Source: Vibrio coralliilyticus ATCC BAA-450 (GTDB lineage Bacteria; Pseudomonadota; Gammaproteobacteria; Enterobacterales; Vibrionaceae). Taken from it: a DNA stretch of 64,000 nucleotides. Location of the stretch: the NCBI RefSeq assembly GCF_000176135.1, contig NZ_ACZN01000013.1, forward strand, positions 1-64,000, read 5' to 3'. Both the position numbers and the translations under genes were made by a program. The notes under the pieces were generated by a model that searched no databases, was not told the origin of the DNA, and was given only the letters and a program-made list of their open reading frames with translations. Positions 47,413-56,161 of the stretch are shown here, piece after piece (within the stretch, counting starts at the first letter, position 1; each line of letters opens with the position of its first letter).

Positions 47413-48291
47413 ATGTCAATCAAGATCAAAACCGCTGAAGAAATCGAGCGCATGCGAATCGCAGGCGCACTGGCCGCTGAAATCCTAGAAATGATCGAAC
47501 CTCACATCAAAGAAGGGGTAACGACAGATGAATTGAATCAGATTTGTCACGACTACGGGATCGAAAAAGGCGCTTACTCTGCCCCTCTTGATTACCATGG
47601 ATTCCCTAAATCCATTTGTACTTCAATCAACCACATTGTGTGTCACGGTATCCCAGCGTCAGAAGACGAAGTGGGTAGCAACGGTCAGCCGAAACCTGCC
47701 GTTTTGAAAAACGGAGACATCATCAACGTTGATATTACTGTCATTGTTCCTAATGATGAAAATGCCGACCTCAGCGTGCGCCCGCAGGGTTATCACGGCG
47801 ACACATCTAAGATGTTTTTCGTCGGCGATGTGTCTCCGGCTGACAAGCGCCTCTGTATGGTCACGCAAGAAGCATTGTATGTGGGAATGCGCAAGGTAAA
47901 ACCAGGAGCAACTGTCGGTGACATCGGTACTGCGATTGAAAAGTACATTAAAGAAAACAACAAAAAGAACCCACGTAATAAGTTCTCTATTGTAAAAGAC
48001 TTCTGTGGCCATGGTATCGGTAATGAGTTCCACGAAGAGCCACAGATTGTTCATTACAAGAACAACGATCGCCGTGTTCTTCAAGAAGGCATGTGCTTTA
48101 CTATCGAACCGATGATTAACGCGGGCAAGTTCGGCGTCACAGTTGACGCTGAAGATGACTGGACTGTCTATACCGGTGACGGCAAGAAGTCAGCGCAATA
48201 CGAGCACACGTTGCTGGTCACCAAAACTGGCTGTGAAGTCATGACTTTACGCAGCGACGACACTATCCCTCGTATAATGAACAACGTCTAA
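47413..48291 (+). CDS. map: Methionine aminopeptidase, type I
   Basis: Removes the initiator Met from new proteins. 292 residues, longer than E. coli Map (264). The pita-bread fold ligands are present: His in INHIVCHGIP, Asp in IINVDITVI, Asp in YHGDTSKMF, His in CGHGIGNEFHEEP, Glu in FTIEPMINAG, and a late Glu in QYEHTLLV. The extra length is in two insertions, after HGIP (SEDEVGSNGQPKPAV) and after DITVIV (PNDENADLSVRPQG). Both are next to the metal site. Divergent from rpsB, as in E. coli. Confidence 0.96.
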   Translation: MSIKIKTAEEIERMRIAGALAAEILEMIEPHIKEGVTTDELNQICHDYGIEKGAYSAPLDYHGFPKSICTSINHIVCHGIPASEDEVGSNGQPKPAVLKNGDIINVDITVIVPNDENADLSVRPQGYHGDTSKMFFVGDVSPADKRLCMVTQEALYVGMRKVKPGATVGDIGTAIEKYIKENNKKNPRNKFSIVKDFCGHGIGNEFHEEPQIVHYKNNDRRVLQEGMCFTIEPMINAGKFGVTVDAEDDWTVYTGDGKKSAQYEHTLLVTKTGCEVMTLRSDDTIPRIMNNV

Positions 48292-48306
48292 TCTGATTTA
48301 TTGATT

Positions 48307-48337
48307 TAATATCCCCGTTTCACGGGGATATTTTTTT
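48307..48337 (+). terminator. Intrinsic terminator of map
   Basis: Perfect 9-bp stem ATATCCCCG / CGGGGATAT with a 5-base loop and a T run, 17 bases after the map stop. Confidence 0.9.
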
Positions 48338-48393
48338 ATCAGCGCCATTTTGATAGATTGGTATCTAATGGATATTTAGCACGGACTCGCGGT

Positions 48394-51015
48394 ATGCCCT
48401 TTCAGTCTCCTCTGACATTCGAAGATGATCAGATCTCAGTCAATGAACTCAAATCTCAACTGGAACAATTTGCTCTCTATCAGAAGCAGCAATTTCTCGA
48501 ACATCACCCTGTGACCGACCTCGTTTTGGGTCGTTCTGATTATATTGACTTACTTCTCAACCGCATGTGGCAACACTTTGGCTTTTCCGACCTGCCGAAT
48601 ATCAGCTTAGTGGCGGTCGGTGGCTATGGACGGGGTGAACTTCACCCACTGTCGGATATCGATATTTTGATCGTTTCTCGCCATAGCTTGCCTGATAACC
48701 TAGCGAGCAAAGTCAGCGAGTTCATTACCTTACTCTGGGATCTTAGACTCGAAATAGGTCATGCGGTACGAACGGTGGAAGAATGTGCTGCTATAGGTCG
48801 CGACGATCTCACTGTTGCCACCAACTTGCAGGAAGCCAGATTACTGTGCGGCTGTGAAGAGACTTTCCAAAAATTAAAGTTAGAAATTCATTCCGAATCG
48901 TTTTGGCCAAGTGAAACCTTTTACAAAGCGAAAATTCAAGAGCAGCGAAGTCGTCACGCCAGATATCATGACACCACATACAATCTTGAACCTGATATCA
49001 AATCGACACCAGGGGGTCTACGAGATATCCATACCTTGAGCTGGGTTGCCAGACGCCATTTTGGCGCGACGTCTTTGCTTGAAATGAGCAAGTATGGCTT
49101 TCTAACCGACGCTGAATATCGTGAGCTGGTTGAGTGTCAGGATTATCTCTGGCGAGTGCGCTTTGCACTGCACTTACATCTGAAAAGGTACGACAATCGC
49201 CTTACCTTTGCTCATCAGGCTCAAGTCGCAGATTGTCTAGGCTTCGAAGGCGAAGGGAATCGCGGCGTTGAAATGATGATGAAGGAGTTCTATCGAACCC
49301 TGCGTCGTGTCGCTGAGCTCAACAAAATGCTGCTAAAACTGTTTGACCAAGCCATTTTAAACAATGGAGTTGAGTGTCAACCTGAGATCCTCAGTGAAGA
49401 CTTTCAGCGTCGCGGCCACTTAATCGAAGCTCGCAAGCCAGCTTTATTCCAAGCTCGTCCAGAAACCATTCTCGATATGTTCCTTCATATCGCCAATGAC
49501 TCGAGCATTGAAGGGGTTGCACCACCGACGCTACGTCAACTCCGCACCGCTCGTCGCCGTCTGAACAAGTTCCTTCATACCATTCCAGAGGCGCGAGAAA
49601 AATTTATTGAGCTTTGTCGCCATCCGAACGCTCTGCACAAGGCTTTCAGTTTGATGCACAAGCTTGGTGTTCTCGCCGCTTACTTACCACAATGGAGCCA
49701 GATTGTGGGTCAGATGCAGTTTGATCTGTTCCATGTGTACACCGTCGACGAGCACAGCGTTAGGTTGCTCAAACACATCAACACCTTCGGTAACTCACAG
49801 AATTACGACAAGCACCCTATCTGCTGCGAAGTGTACCCACGTATTCAAAAGAAAGAGTTGTTGATCATTGCGGCTATTTTCCACGACATCGGTAAAGGGC
49901 GCGGCGGTGACCACTCAGTGATTGGTGAAGGGGAAGCTTACAGCTTTTGTATCGAGCACGGTCTCTCAAAACCTGAAGCCAAATTGGTCGCCTGGCTAGT
50001 AAGGCATCACCTACTTATGTCAGTCACTGCACAACGCCGTGATATTTATGATCCAGAGGTGATCACTGAATTTGCCAAACAGGTACGTGACGAAGAATAC
50101 CTTGAGTACCTAGTGTGTTTAACCGTGGCCGATATTTGCGCGACTAACCCCGAACTATGGAACAGCTGGAAACGGACCCTATTGGCAGAGCTCTTCTACT
50201 CCACGCAAAGAGCATTACGCCGCGGGTTGGAGAACCCTGTCGATGTGAGAGAGCGAATCCGCCACAACCAGCAGCTCGCCTCTGCCCTATTACGCAAAGA
50301 AGGATTTAGTGCACGAGAAATTGAAGTGCTATGGCAGCGGTTCAAAGCGGATTATTTTCTCCGTCACACCCACAAGCAGATCGCTTGGCACTGTATGCAC
50401 TTGCTCCGCCATGAAGATCATGCAAAACCACTAATCTTAATCTCGAAGAAAGCGACCCGAGGGGGCACGGAAGTGTTTGTCTATAGCCGTGACCAACACG
50501 CCTTATTCGCAACAGTGGTGGCCGAGCTGGATAGGCGTAATTTTAACGTTCACGACGCTCAGGTTATGACTAGTAAAGATGGTTATGTACTCGATACTTT
50601 TATGGTCTTGGACCAACACGGTCAGGCGGTTCATGAAAGCCGTCACAAGGCCGTGATTAAACACCTAGCCCACGTATTGAAAGATGGCAGGCCAACAAAA
50701 ATCAAAACCCGTCGTGTACCACGCAATCTTCAGCACTTTAAAGTTAAAACACGGGTCGATTTCCTACCAACAAAGAGCAAAAAGCGTACTTTAATGGAGT
50801 TTGTTGCCTTAGACACACCAGGGTTACTGGCAACCGTCGGGGCGACTTTTGCGGATTTAGACCTTCACCTTCATGCAGCAAAAATCACCACCATTGGTGA
50901 GCGAGCAGAAGATTTGTTCATCATCACCAGTGAGCAAGGTGGCAAGTTAACTGAAGAGCAAGAAGCACAACTTAGAGAAAGTCTGACCGCTAATGTGGCC
51001 GAGCTGGCACCGTAA
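48394..51015 (+). CDS. glnD: Bifunctional uridylyltransferase / uridylyl-removing enzyme
   Basis: Nitrogen sensor that adds UMP to PII when glutamine is low and removes it when glutamine is high. 873 residues. Nucleotidyltransferase domain with VGGYGRGELHPLSDIDI (Asp88 and Asp90 as catalytic pair), GlnD linker, HD phosphohydrolase domain with AAIFHDIGKGRGGDHS, and two C-terminal ACT domains that bind glutamine. The ATG at 48394 gives the family start MPFQSPLTF; the open frame before it overlaps the promoter region. Its target GlnB is in the window. Confidence 0.95.
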   Translation: MPFQSPLTFEDDQISVNELKSQLEQFALYQKQQFLEHHPVTDLVLGRSDYIDLLLNRMWQHFGFSDLPNISLVAVGGYGRGELHPLSDIDILIVSRHSLPDNLASKVSEFITLLWDLRLEIGHAVRTVEECAAIGRDDLTVATNLQEARLLCGCEETFQKLKLEIHSESFWPSETFYKAKIQEQRSRHARYHDTTYNLEPDIKSTPGGLRDIHTLSWVARRHFGATSLLEMSKYGFLTDAEYRELVECQDYLWRVRFALHLHLKRYDNRLTFAHQAQVADCLGFEGEGNRGVEMMMKEFYRTLRRVAELNKMLLKLFDQAILNNGVECQPEILSEDFQRRGHLIEARKPALFQARPETILDMFLHIANDSSIEGVAPPTLRQLRTARRRLNKFLHTIPEAREKFIELCRHPNALHKAFSLMHKLGVLAAYLPQWSQIVGQMQFDLFHVYTVDEHSVRLLKHINTFGNSQNYDKHPICCEVYPRIQKKELLIIAAIFHDIGKGRGGDHSVIGEGEAYSFCIEHGLSKPEAKLVAWLVRHHLLMSVTAQRRDIYDPEVITEFAKQVRDEEYLEYLVCLTVADICATNPELWNSWKRTLLAELFYSTQRALRRGLENPVDVRERIRHNQQLASALLRKEGFSAREIEVLWQRFKADYFLRHTHKQIAWHCMHLLRHEDHAKPLILISKKATRGGTEVFVYSRDQHALFATVVAELDRRNFNVHDAQVMTSKDGYVLDTFMVLDQHGQAVHESRHKAVIKHLAHVLKDGRPTKIKTRRVPRNLQHFKVKTRVDFLPTKSKKRTLMEFVALDTPGLLATVGATFADLDLHLHAAKITTIGERAEDLFIITSEQGGKLTEEQEAQLRESLTANVAELAP

Positions 51016-51108
51016 GCGATCTTGTCCACAAGTTGTAAAGGTGTACTAAAAATCAGCTATCTACAACGTGATTAGGCTGCTACATTATTGATGTTAACAA
51101 TATTTGTA

Positions 51109-51140
51109 CACCCTGCTCATAAGCGCGCAGGGTGATTTTG
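51109..51140 (+). terminator. Possible terminator after glnD
   Basis: Perfect 8-bp stem CACCCTGC / GCAGGGTG with a 10-base loop, followed only by ATTTTG. The weak T tract makes termination uncertain; it may instead be in the leader of yaeH. Confidence 0.5.
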
Positions 51141-51162
51141 AATCAACACAAAGAGGTAGCCT

Positions 51163-51546
51163 ATGTTCCCACACCTCACTGGTTTAGGTATTCACGATCC
51201 TAAACAGATTGAGCGCTATTCACTACGCCAAGAAGCGCACAAGGATGTGTTAAAGATCTATTTCCACAAGCAGAAAGGCGAGTTATTCGCTAAAAGCGTA
51301 AAGTTCAAATATCCCCGTCAGGTTAAAAACGTTCTTGTGGACAGCGGAAGCCATAAGTACAAAGAAGTAACTGAGATCAACCGCAATCTGACACTAGTGA
51401 TCGATGAGTTGAACAAACTCACTAAGCCAGAAAAGCTCGTTGAAGTGGATGTGAAGCAGAAGATTCTTTCCGATCTTCGCCACTTAGAGAAAGTCGTTTC
51501 AAGTAAGATCACAGAGATCGAAGCTGATCTAGAAAAACTGAAATAA
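51163..51546 (+). CDS. yaeH: DUF3461 family protein, YaeH-like
   Basis: A 127-residue soluble protein of unknown function. Clear kin of E. coli Yae[34 protein letters not shown], then a helical C-terminus [19 protein letters not shown] and IEADLEKLK, probably a coiled coil. Linked to glnD and map here, as yaeH lies near them in E. coli. The conservation suggests a general role, but none is known to me. Confidence 0.88.
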   Translation: MFPHLTGLGIHDPKQIERYSLRQEAHKDVLKIYFHKQKGELFAKSVKFKYPRQVKNVLVDSGSHKYKEVTEINRNLTLVIDELNKLTKPEKLVEVDVKQKILSDLRHLEKVVSSKITEIEADLEKLK

Positions 51547-51573
51547 ATCGCTTCAAGAATAGAAAACAATTTG

Positions 51574-51608
51574 AAGGGCAGATGTGAGAGCATCAGCCCT
51601 TTTCTTTT
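51574..51608. terminator. Terminator between convergent yaeH and pgpA
   Basis: AAGGGC-A-GATG / CATC-A-GCCCTT, an 11-bp stem with one A-A mismatch and a 6-base loop, followed by TTTCTTTT. May serve both genes. Confidence 0.75.
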
Positions 51609-51650
51609 AGACGTGTGAGAGACCAGAAACCTGCTCACCACTTCATCAAA

Positions 51651-52157
51651 CTAGACGAGCCAGCCTGCGTATTTGCCCACAAAGTAAAGCGCAACACCAG
51701 CCATGATACCCGCGACGATATCATCCAGCATAATACCCAAGCCACCGTGGACACGCTTATCTAACCAGCCAATCGGCCATGGCTTAACCATATCAAAGAA
51801 ACGAAACAGCACGAACCCGGTCAGTACCCATTTCCAGTCCGTCGCTGAAAGTTGAAACAATGGCACCACCAGCATGGTTATCCAGAAACCGGCAAATTCA
51901 TCCCATACGATGGAACCATGATCGTGTACTCCCATATCATCGGAGGTAACCTGGCATATTTTGATTCCAATTAAGCAAGAAGCAACTACAACCACGATGT
52001 ATACAGGTAAAGGCAACTGGACCAAAAGGAAATAGAAAGGGACTGCAGCCAATGTGCCTATCGTTCCAGGAACAACAGGAGAAAGGCCACTGCCAAAACC
52101 AGTAGCGAGTAAGTGCCAAGGGTTTTTCAATGAGATAAGTGAAAGTGGATTTGTCAT
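51651..52157 (-). CDS. pgpA: Phosphatidylglycerophosphatase A
   Basis: Inner-membrane phosphatase that makes phosphatidylglycerol. 168 residues with about four membrane segments. Seen: LLATGFGSGLSPVVPGTIGT, DDMGVHDHGSIVWDEFAGFW, RFFDMVKPWPIGWLD and GGLGIMLDDIVAG, the acid-rich PgpA motifs. Follows thiL by 14 bases, as in E. coli. Confidence 0.94.
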   Translation of the reverse strand: MTNPLSLISLKNPWHLLATGFGSGLSPVVPGTIGTLAAVPFYFLLVQLPLPVYIVVVVASCLIGIKICQVTSDDMGVHDHGSIVWDEFAGFWITMLVVPLFQLSATDWKWVLTGFVLFRFFDMVKPWPIGWLDKRVHGGLGIMLDDIVAGIMAGVALYFVGKYAGWLV

Positions 52158-52171
52158 TATACTACTTAGAA

Positions 52172-53137
52172 TTATTTAAAGTGATCATAGCCTTGCAGCA
52201 TCCAATCTAACGCTTGCCCTTGCTGGTGCAACTCAAACGTTCCTTGTGGTCGTATTTGACCAATGCAGGTAATCTTAGCGCCACAATGCGCAAGAGCACT
52301 CTCGATGGAGCCTTTATTCTGCTCAGGTACCGTAAAGCACAGTTCGTACTCTTCCCCGCTGGACAACGCATATTGCTGGGCTTTAGCTAAAGTGCCCGTA
52401 AATTGGATAAGAGCATTAGAGACAGGTAATAGCGAGACGTCAAGGCTTGCTCCAACAGAAGAACGTTTCAGAATGTGTTGCAGATCTGAAATCAAACCAT
52501 CTGAAATATCGATAGCTGAGCTGGCTAGATTAAGGAGTGCTTGACCAACTAAAACGCGAGGCGTCGAGAGGTAGTGGCGTTGTTCTAACTCCTGAGCAAA
52601 AGGTTGAGACTTCAGTTCCGGATTGAGGATGACATCCAGACCAGCTTTGCTGTCCCCTAAATCACCCGTTACATAAACCCAATCGCCGACTTGAGCCCCA
52701 TCACGACGCAGTGCTTTATCTGGGTCAACCAATCCTTGTACAGTGAGCGTTAGACTTAACGGGCCTTTAGTGGTATCACCACCAATCAACTGCACCCCAT
52801 AATAATCCGCAAGCTCAAAAAATGCTTCACAGAAAGGCTCAAGCCACGCCTCATCGGGTTCAGGCATCGTCAAGGCAAATGACACCCATGCTGGCGTTGC
52901 GCCCATGGCGGCGAGGTCGCTGATGTTGGATGCTAATGCTTTATGTGCAACCCAAGCAGGGTTAGCATATTCAAGAAAATGAGTCCCTGACACCAGAGTA
53001 TCTGTGCTGATCGCGACAGATAACCCCTCAGGTACTTTGACTAAGGCGCAATCATCACCGGCCGCCAGCAGGACATCTTTACGTGACGCCTGTCGGCCAA
53101 CGAAATACTTTTCGATTAAATTAAATTCACCAGACAT
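52172..53137 (-). CDS. thiL: Thiamine-monophosphate kinase
   Basis: Phosphorylates thiamine phosphate to thiamine diphosphate. 321 residues (E. coli 325). Seen: FNLIEKYF start, GDDCALV with metal Asp, STDTLVSGTHF, and IGGDTTKG with the magnesium-binding acid. The ATG at 53137 gives MSGEFNLIEKYF; an upstream in-frame start at 53197 overlaps the nusB terminator. The terminator implies that thiL expression depends on read-through or a promoter of its own. Confidence 0.94.
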   Translation of the reverse strand: MSGEFNLIEKYFVGRQASRKDVLLAAGDDCALVKVPEGLSVAISTDTLVSGTHFLEYANPAWVAHKALASNISDLAAMGATPAWVSFALTMPEPDEAWLEPFCEAFFELADYYGVQLIGGDTTKGPLSLTLTVQGLVDPDKALRRDGAQVGDWVYVTGDLGDSKAGLDVILNPELKSQPFAQELEQRHYLSTPRVLVGQALLNLASSAIDISDGLISDLQHILKRSSVGASLDVSLLPVSNALIQFTGTLAKAQQYALSSGEEYELCFTVPEQNKGSIESALAHCGAKITCIGQIRPQGTFELHQQGQALDWMLQGYDHFK

Positions 53138-53161
53138 AGTACTCAATGTAACGTTAGGCAT

Positions 53162-53190
53162 AAAAAAGGCCAGCATTTGCTGACCTTTTT
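53162..53190 (-). terminator. Intrinsic terminator between nusB and thiL
   Basis: On the minus strand GGTCAGC / GCTGGCC (one G-T pair), with AAAAA and TTTTTT flanks and a 4-base loop; 14 bases past the nusB stop. Confidence 0.82.
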
Positions 53191-53203
53191 CTATCAATTC
53201 GGC

Positions 53204-53671
53204 TTATTTTTTGCGAACGTGTGGTGCGGCTTTATCTAGCACACCATTGACAAACTTGTGGCTCTCTTCAGCAGCGAACACTTTAGCCAGTTCGATTGCT
53301 TCATTGATTACCACTTTGTAAGGCACATCTTCACGACGCGTCATTTCATACATAGCAAGACGAAGCAAAGCCAGCTCCATCATGTCCAAATCTTGCATTG
53401 GGCGAGCAGTGTAAGGACGAATCTTGCTGTCTAGCTCTGTGTGACTTAGCACAACACCTGTTAGCAGGTCACGGAAGTATGCAACGTCAGTATCTGGTGC
53501 AACAAGCGCTGGCTCAGCAGCATGATGCTCTTCTTCATCATACTTACCACCAGATAAGAACTGCTCTTCAATAGTGGCAACATTCTCTTTAGTAATTTGC
53601 CATGAGTAGATCGCTTGTAGAGCGAATCGACGTGCATTACGACGTGCGGCTGGTTTCACACTGGCCCCCAT
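53204..53671 (-). CDS. nusB: Transcription antitermination factor NusB
   Basis: Binds boxA RNA with S10 in rRNA antitermination. 155 residues, all-helical. Seen: [17 protein letters not shown] at the N-terminus, [38 protein letters not shown] (cited in part as [11 protein letters not shown]) and [10 protein letters not shown]. The ATG overlaps the ribH stop by one base (TAATG), so the pair is coupled, as in E. coli. Confidence 0.96.
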   Translation of the reverse strand: MGASVKPAARRNARRFALQAIYSWQITKENVATIEEQFLSGGKYDEEEHHAAEPALVAPDTDVAYFRDLLTGVVLSHTELDSKIRPYTARPMQDLDMMELALLRLAMYEMTRREDVPYKVVINEAIELAKVFAAEESHKFVNGVLDKAAPHVRKK

Positions 53672-54141
53672 TAGGAATCGATTTCAGATAGAACGTTAAT
53701 CATTTCAAGTGCGCTTAGTGCAGCCTCTGCACCTTTATTACCAGCCTTGGTTCCTGCGCGCTCGATAGCTTGGTCAATTGTATCAACGGTCAATACACCA
53801 AACGCCACTGGAAGACTGTACTCCAGAGACACCTGCGCAAGGCCTTTGTTACATTCACTACAAACATAGTCAAAGTGAGGTGTGCCGCCACGAATAACAG
53901 TACCTAGTGATACGATCGCATCAAACTTGCCTGTTTTTGCTACGCGCTGAGCTACCAATGGAAGTTCAACCGCACCCGGACAACGAACAACGGTGATGTT
54001 ATCTTCGCTGATTTGTCCATGACGCTTTAAAGTATCGATTGCACCAGACAATAGACTTTCGTTAATAAAACTGTTGAAACGAGAAATAACGATAGCAATT
54101 TTTGCGTTTGGCGCTGGGAAGCCACCCTCGATCACTTTCAT
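53671..54141 (-). CDS. ribH: 6,7-dimethyl-8-ribityllumazine synthase
   Basis: Penultimate riboflavin step; joins the ribBX product with the pyrimidine from RibD. 156 residues, equal to E. coli. Seen: [47 protein letters not shown] with the catalytic His, and [15 protein letters not shown]. The ATG at 54141 follows GGAAGGCTT; the open frame extends 31 codons further up without conservation. Confidence 0.96.
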   Translation of the reverse strand: MKVIEGGFPAPNAKIAIVISRFNSFINESLLSGAIDTLKRHGQISEDNITVVRCPGAVELPLVAQRVAKTGKFDAIVSLGTVIRGGTPHFDYVCSECNKGLAQVSLEYSLPVAFGVLTVDTIDQAIERAGTKAGNKGAEAALSALEMINVLSEIDS

Positions 54142-54250
54142 AAGCCTTCCTTTAACTATGTTCATCAAGTGAGAATCGCCGGATTCTAGCACAAATCTGT
54201 GAGCAATATCTAATGGAAATTTAGCATTATTCAATTAGCAGAACGGCGTT

Positions 54251-54292
54251 AAAAACAAAGAAGGCAATTGGTTCATCACCCTTTGCCTTCTT
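54251..54292 (-). terminator. Possible terminator after ribBX
   Basis: On the minus strand AAGAAGGCAA / TTGCCTTCTT make a 10-bp stem with a 15-base loop, then TTGTTTTT. The loop is large, with a possible inner ACC/GGT pairing. 27 bases past the ribBX stop. Confidence 0.6.
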
Positions 54293-54318
54293 ATACAATC
54301 TAGTCGTTTTCTATCTGC

Positions 54319-55428
54319 TTATTCGCAAACATATTCAACCACATTAAGACCGAACCCACCCAAGGCGTGGTATTTCTTGTTAGTTGAAGAAAGTAGACGC
54401 ATGTCATGTACACCCAAATCCGCCAAAATCTGCGAACCGACACCAACACGTCGTGATGTCCCTTGCTTCTTCGCCAAGGTTGGCGCTTCGCCTTTATCTT
54501 GGGCTTCAAACATTTTCACGCGGTGGATAAGCAAGTCAGTTGACTCTTCATTACCAAGAATAACCAAGACGCCACCTTCTTCACCAATGCGCTTCATTGC
54601 TTTATCTAGCGTCCAGCTTCGTTCAGCATTGCGATCGCTACGCAGTAGGTCGGTAAACGTATCCTGAAGGTGAACTCGAACCAATGGTGCGTTCTCTTGC
54701 ACGTTGCCTTTGCATAGCGCGTAGTGAACCTGATTGTCGATAGTATCGCGGAAGGTCACCAGTTCAAACTCACCGTATTCTGTCGGCAATTTGCACTCTG
54801 CAACACGCTCGATAGTCGTTTCTGTGTTGTTGCGGTATTCGATCAAATCAGCAATCGTACCTAACTTGATACCATGTTTCTCCGCGAAGATTTCTAGATC
54901 TGGGCGACGAGCCATTGTGCCGTCGTCATTGAGGATTTCAACAATCACACCGGAAGGCTCAAAACCAGCCAAACGCGCCAAGTCACAACCTGCTTCAGTG
55001 TGGCCAGCACGAGTCAGAACACCACCGTCTTGTGCGGCAAGTGGGAAGATATGCCCTGGTTGAACCAAGTCCGCCGCTTTGGCGTCTTTTGCAACCGCAG
55101 CTTGCACGGTGCGCGCACGATCTGCTGCTGAAATACCTGTTGTCACGCCTTCCGCCGCTTCAATAGAAACAGTGAAGTTAGTCGTGTACTGCGCGTTGTT
55201 GTCCTGAACCATAGGTGGCAAGCCTAAACGCTCACAACGCTCTTTAGTCATCGTCAAGCAGATCAGGCCGCGGCCGTGAGTTGCCATGAAGTTGATCGCT
55301 TCTGGAGTCACATGTTCGGCCGCCATGATCAGATCGCCTTCATTTTCACGATCTTCGTCATCCATCAGGATGACCATTTTACCTAAGCGAATGTCTTCGA
55401 TGATTTCTTGAGGCGTACTAATTGGCAT
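54319..55428 (-). CDS. ribBX: 3,4-dihydroxy-2-butanone 4-phosphate synthase with degenerate GTP cyclohydrolase II domain (RibBX type)
   Basis: The N-terminal half (to about 205) is an intact Rib[19 protein letters not shown] with acid metal ligands, [11 protein letters not shown], and [15 protein letters not shown]. The C-terminal half aligns with GTP cyclohydrolase II, but the zinc and catalytic region is lost. Where RibA has RVHSECLTGD there is [10 protein letters not shown] (251-260), and the RCDCG cysteines are replaced around DRNAERSW. So it should make DHBP but not open GTP. This type was described as RibBX in Shewanella and other proteobacteria. A separate RibA should exist elsewhere. 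The ATG at 55428 begins [13 protein letters not shown]; 16 upstream codons in frame are not conserved. 369 residues. Confidence 0.9.
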   Translation of the reverse strand: MPISTPQEIIEDIRLGKMVILMDDEDRENEGDLIMAAEHVTPEAINFMATHGRGLICLTMTKERCERLGLPPMVQDNNAQYTTNFTVSIEAAEGVTTGISAADRARTVQAAVAKDAKAADLVQPGHIFPLAAQDGGVLTRAGHTEAGCDLARLAGFEPSGVIVEILNDDGTMARRPDLEIFAEKHGIKLGTIADLIEYRNNTETTIERVAECKLPTEYGEFELVTFRDTIDNQVHYALCKGNVQENAPLVRVHLQDTFTDLLRSDRNAERSWTLDKAMKRIGEEGGVLVILGNEESTDLLIHRVKMFEAQDKGEAPTLAKKQGTSRRVGVGSQILADLGVHDMRLLSSTNKKYHALGGFGLNVVEYVCE

Positions 55429-55475
55429 TTCTCTGTTCCTGTTATCTGGGCACTTGGCGACTTTATTCTGTGTCA

Positions 55476-55500
55476 ACGCCCAGCGTTCTAGGCTGGGCGT
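55476..55500. repeat. Hairpin between ribE and ribBX
   Basis: Perfect 9-bp stem ACGCCCAGC / GCTGGGCGT with a 7-base loop, eight bases past the ribE stop. No T run follows on the minus strand (TGACAC), so it may protect RNA ends and not terminate. Confidence 0.6.
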
Positions 55501-55508
55501 CCGTTAAT

Positions 55509-56159
55509 TTATGCAAAACCGTTTTGCTGGAGAAACTCCATGGTCAAACGCGATTCTGGCTGCTCTTTTTGGCTGGTTAGTAAACGTTCCATGTAGCGCG
55601 CTAACACGTCCACTTCCAAATTCACTTTTCGTCCAACATGGAAATCTGCAATGGTCGTCTCTTCGCCAGTGTGTGGCACTATCGTAAGTTTGAAGGCATT
55701 TTTGCGCAGAGCATTCACCGTCAGGCTGATACCATCCACAGTAACAGAGCCTTTCTCAGCAACATATTTAGATAGTTCTTCAGGCATGGAAACCCAAAAC
55801 TCAATCGCTCTCCCCACCTGATTACGTTCAGTAATTTCACCAACGCCATCCACGTGACCAGAAACAATATGACCACCAAAGCGCGTGGTTGGCAGCATGG
55901 CTTTTTCGAGGTTGACCTTGCCACCCACTTGGTAATCCGTAAACCCAGTTTTGTTCAAAGTTTCTAACGACAAATCGGCGCTATAGCTGGTTGAATTAAA
56001 ATCCACAACCGTCAAACACACGCCATTCGTTGCTATGCTGTCGCCGAGTTTGACGTCTGACATATCCAGCTTACCCACTTCAACGGTGACACTAATGTCT
56101 TCACCTTTCGGAGTAATTGCTGTTAGCGTCCCAACAGCTTCAATAATTCCTGTAAACAT
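55509..56159 (-). CDS. ribE: Riboflavin synthase, alpha chain
   Basis: Dismutates two dimethylribityllumazine molecules to riboflavin. 216 residues in two similar lumazine-binding halves. The first half begins MFTGIIEAVGTL and shows NGVCLTVVDF; the second has GHVDGVGEI and DGISLTVNAL. The ATG lies two bases from the ribD stop, so they are coupled. Called ribC in E. coli. Confidence 0.96.
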   Translation of the reverse strand: MFTGIIEAVGTLTAITPKGEDISVTVEVGKLDMSDVKLGDSIATNGVCLTVVDFNSTSYSADLSLETLNKTGFTDYQVGGKVNLEKAMLPTTRFGGHIVSGHVDGVGEITERNQVGRAIEFWVSMPEELSKYVAEKGSVTVDGISLTVNALRKNAFKLTIVPHTGEETTIADFHVGRKVNLEVDVLARYMERLLTSQKEQPESRLTMEFLQQNGFA

Positions 56160-56161
56160 AT

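Noticed and set aside
54300..54509. A 69-codon minus-strand frame over the 3' end of ribBX
   Set aside because: It is an out-of-frame reading of ribBX on the same strand and has no conserved features.
55429..55508. FMN riboswitch in front of ribBX or ribD
   Set aside because: The gaps before ribBX (80 bases) and ribD (7 bases) are too short and lack the conserved FMN element; only a 9-bp hairpin is seen.
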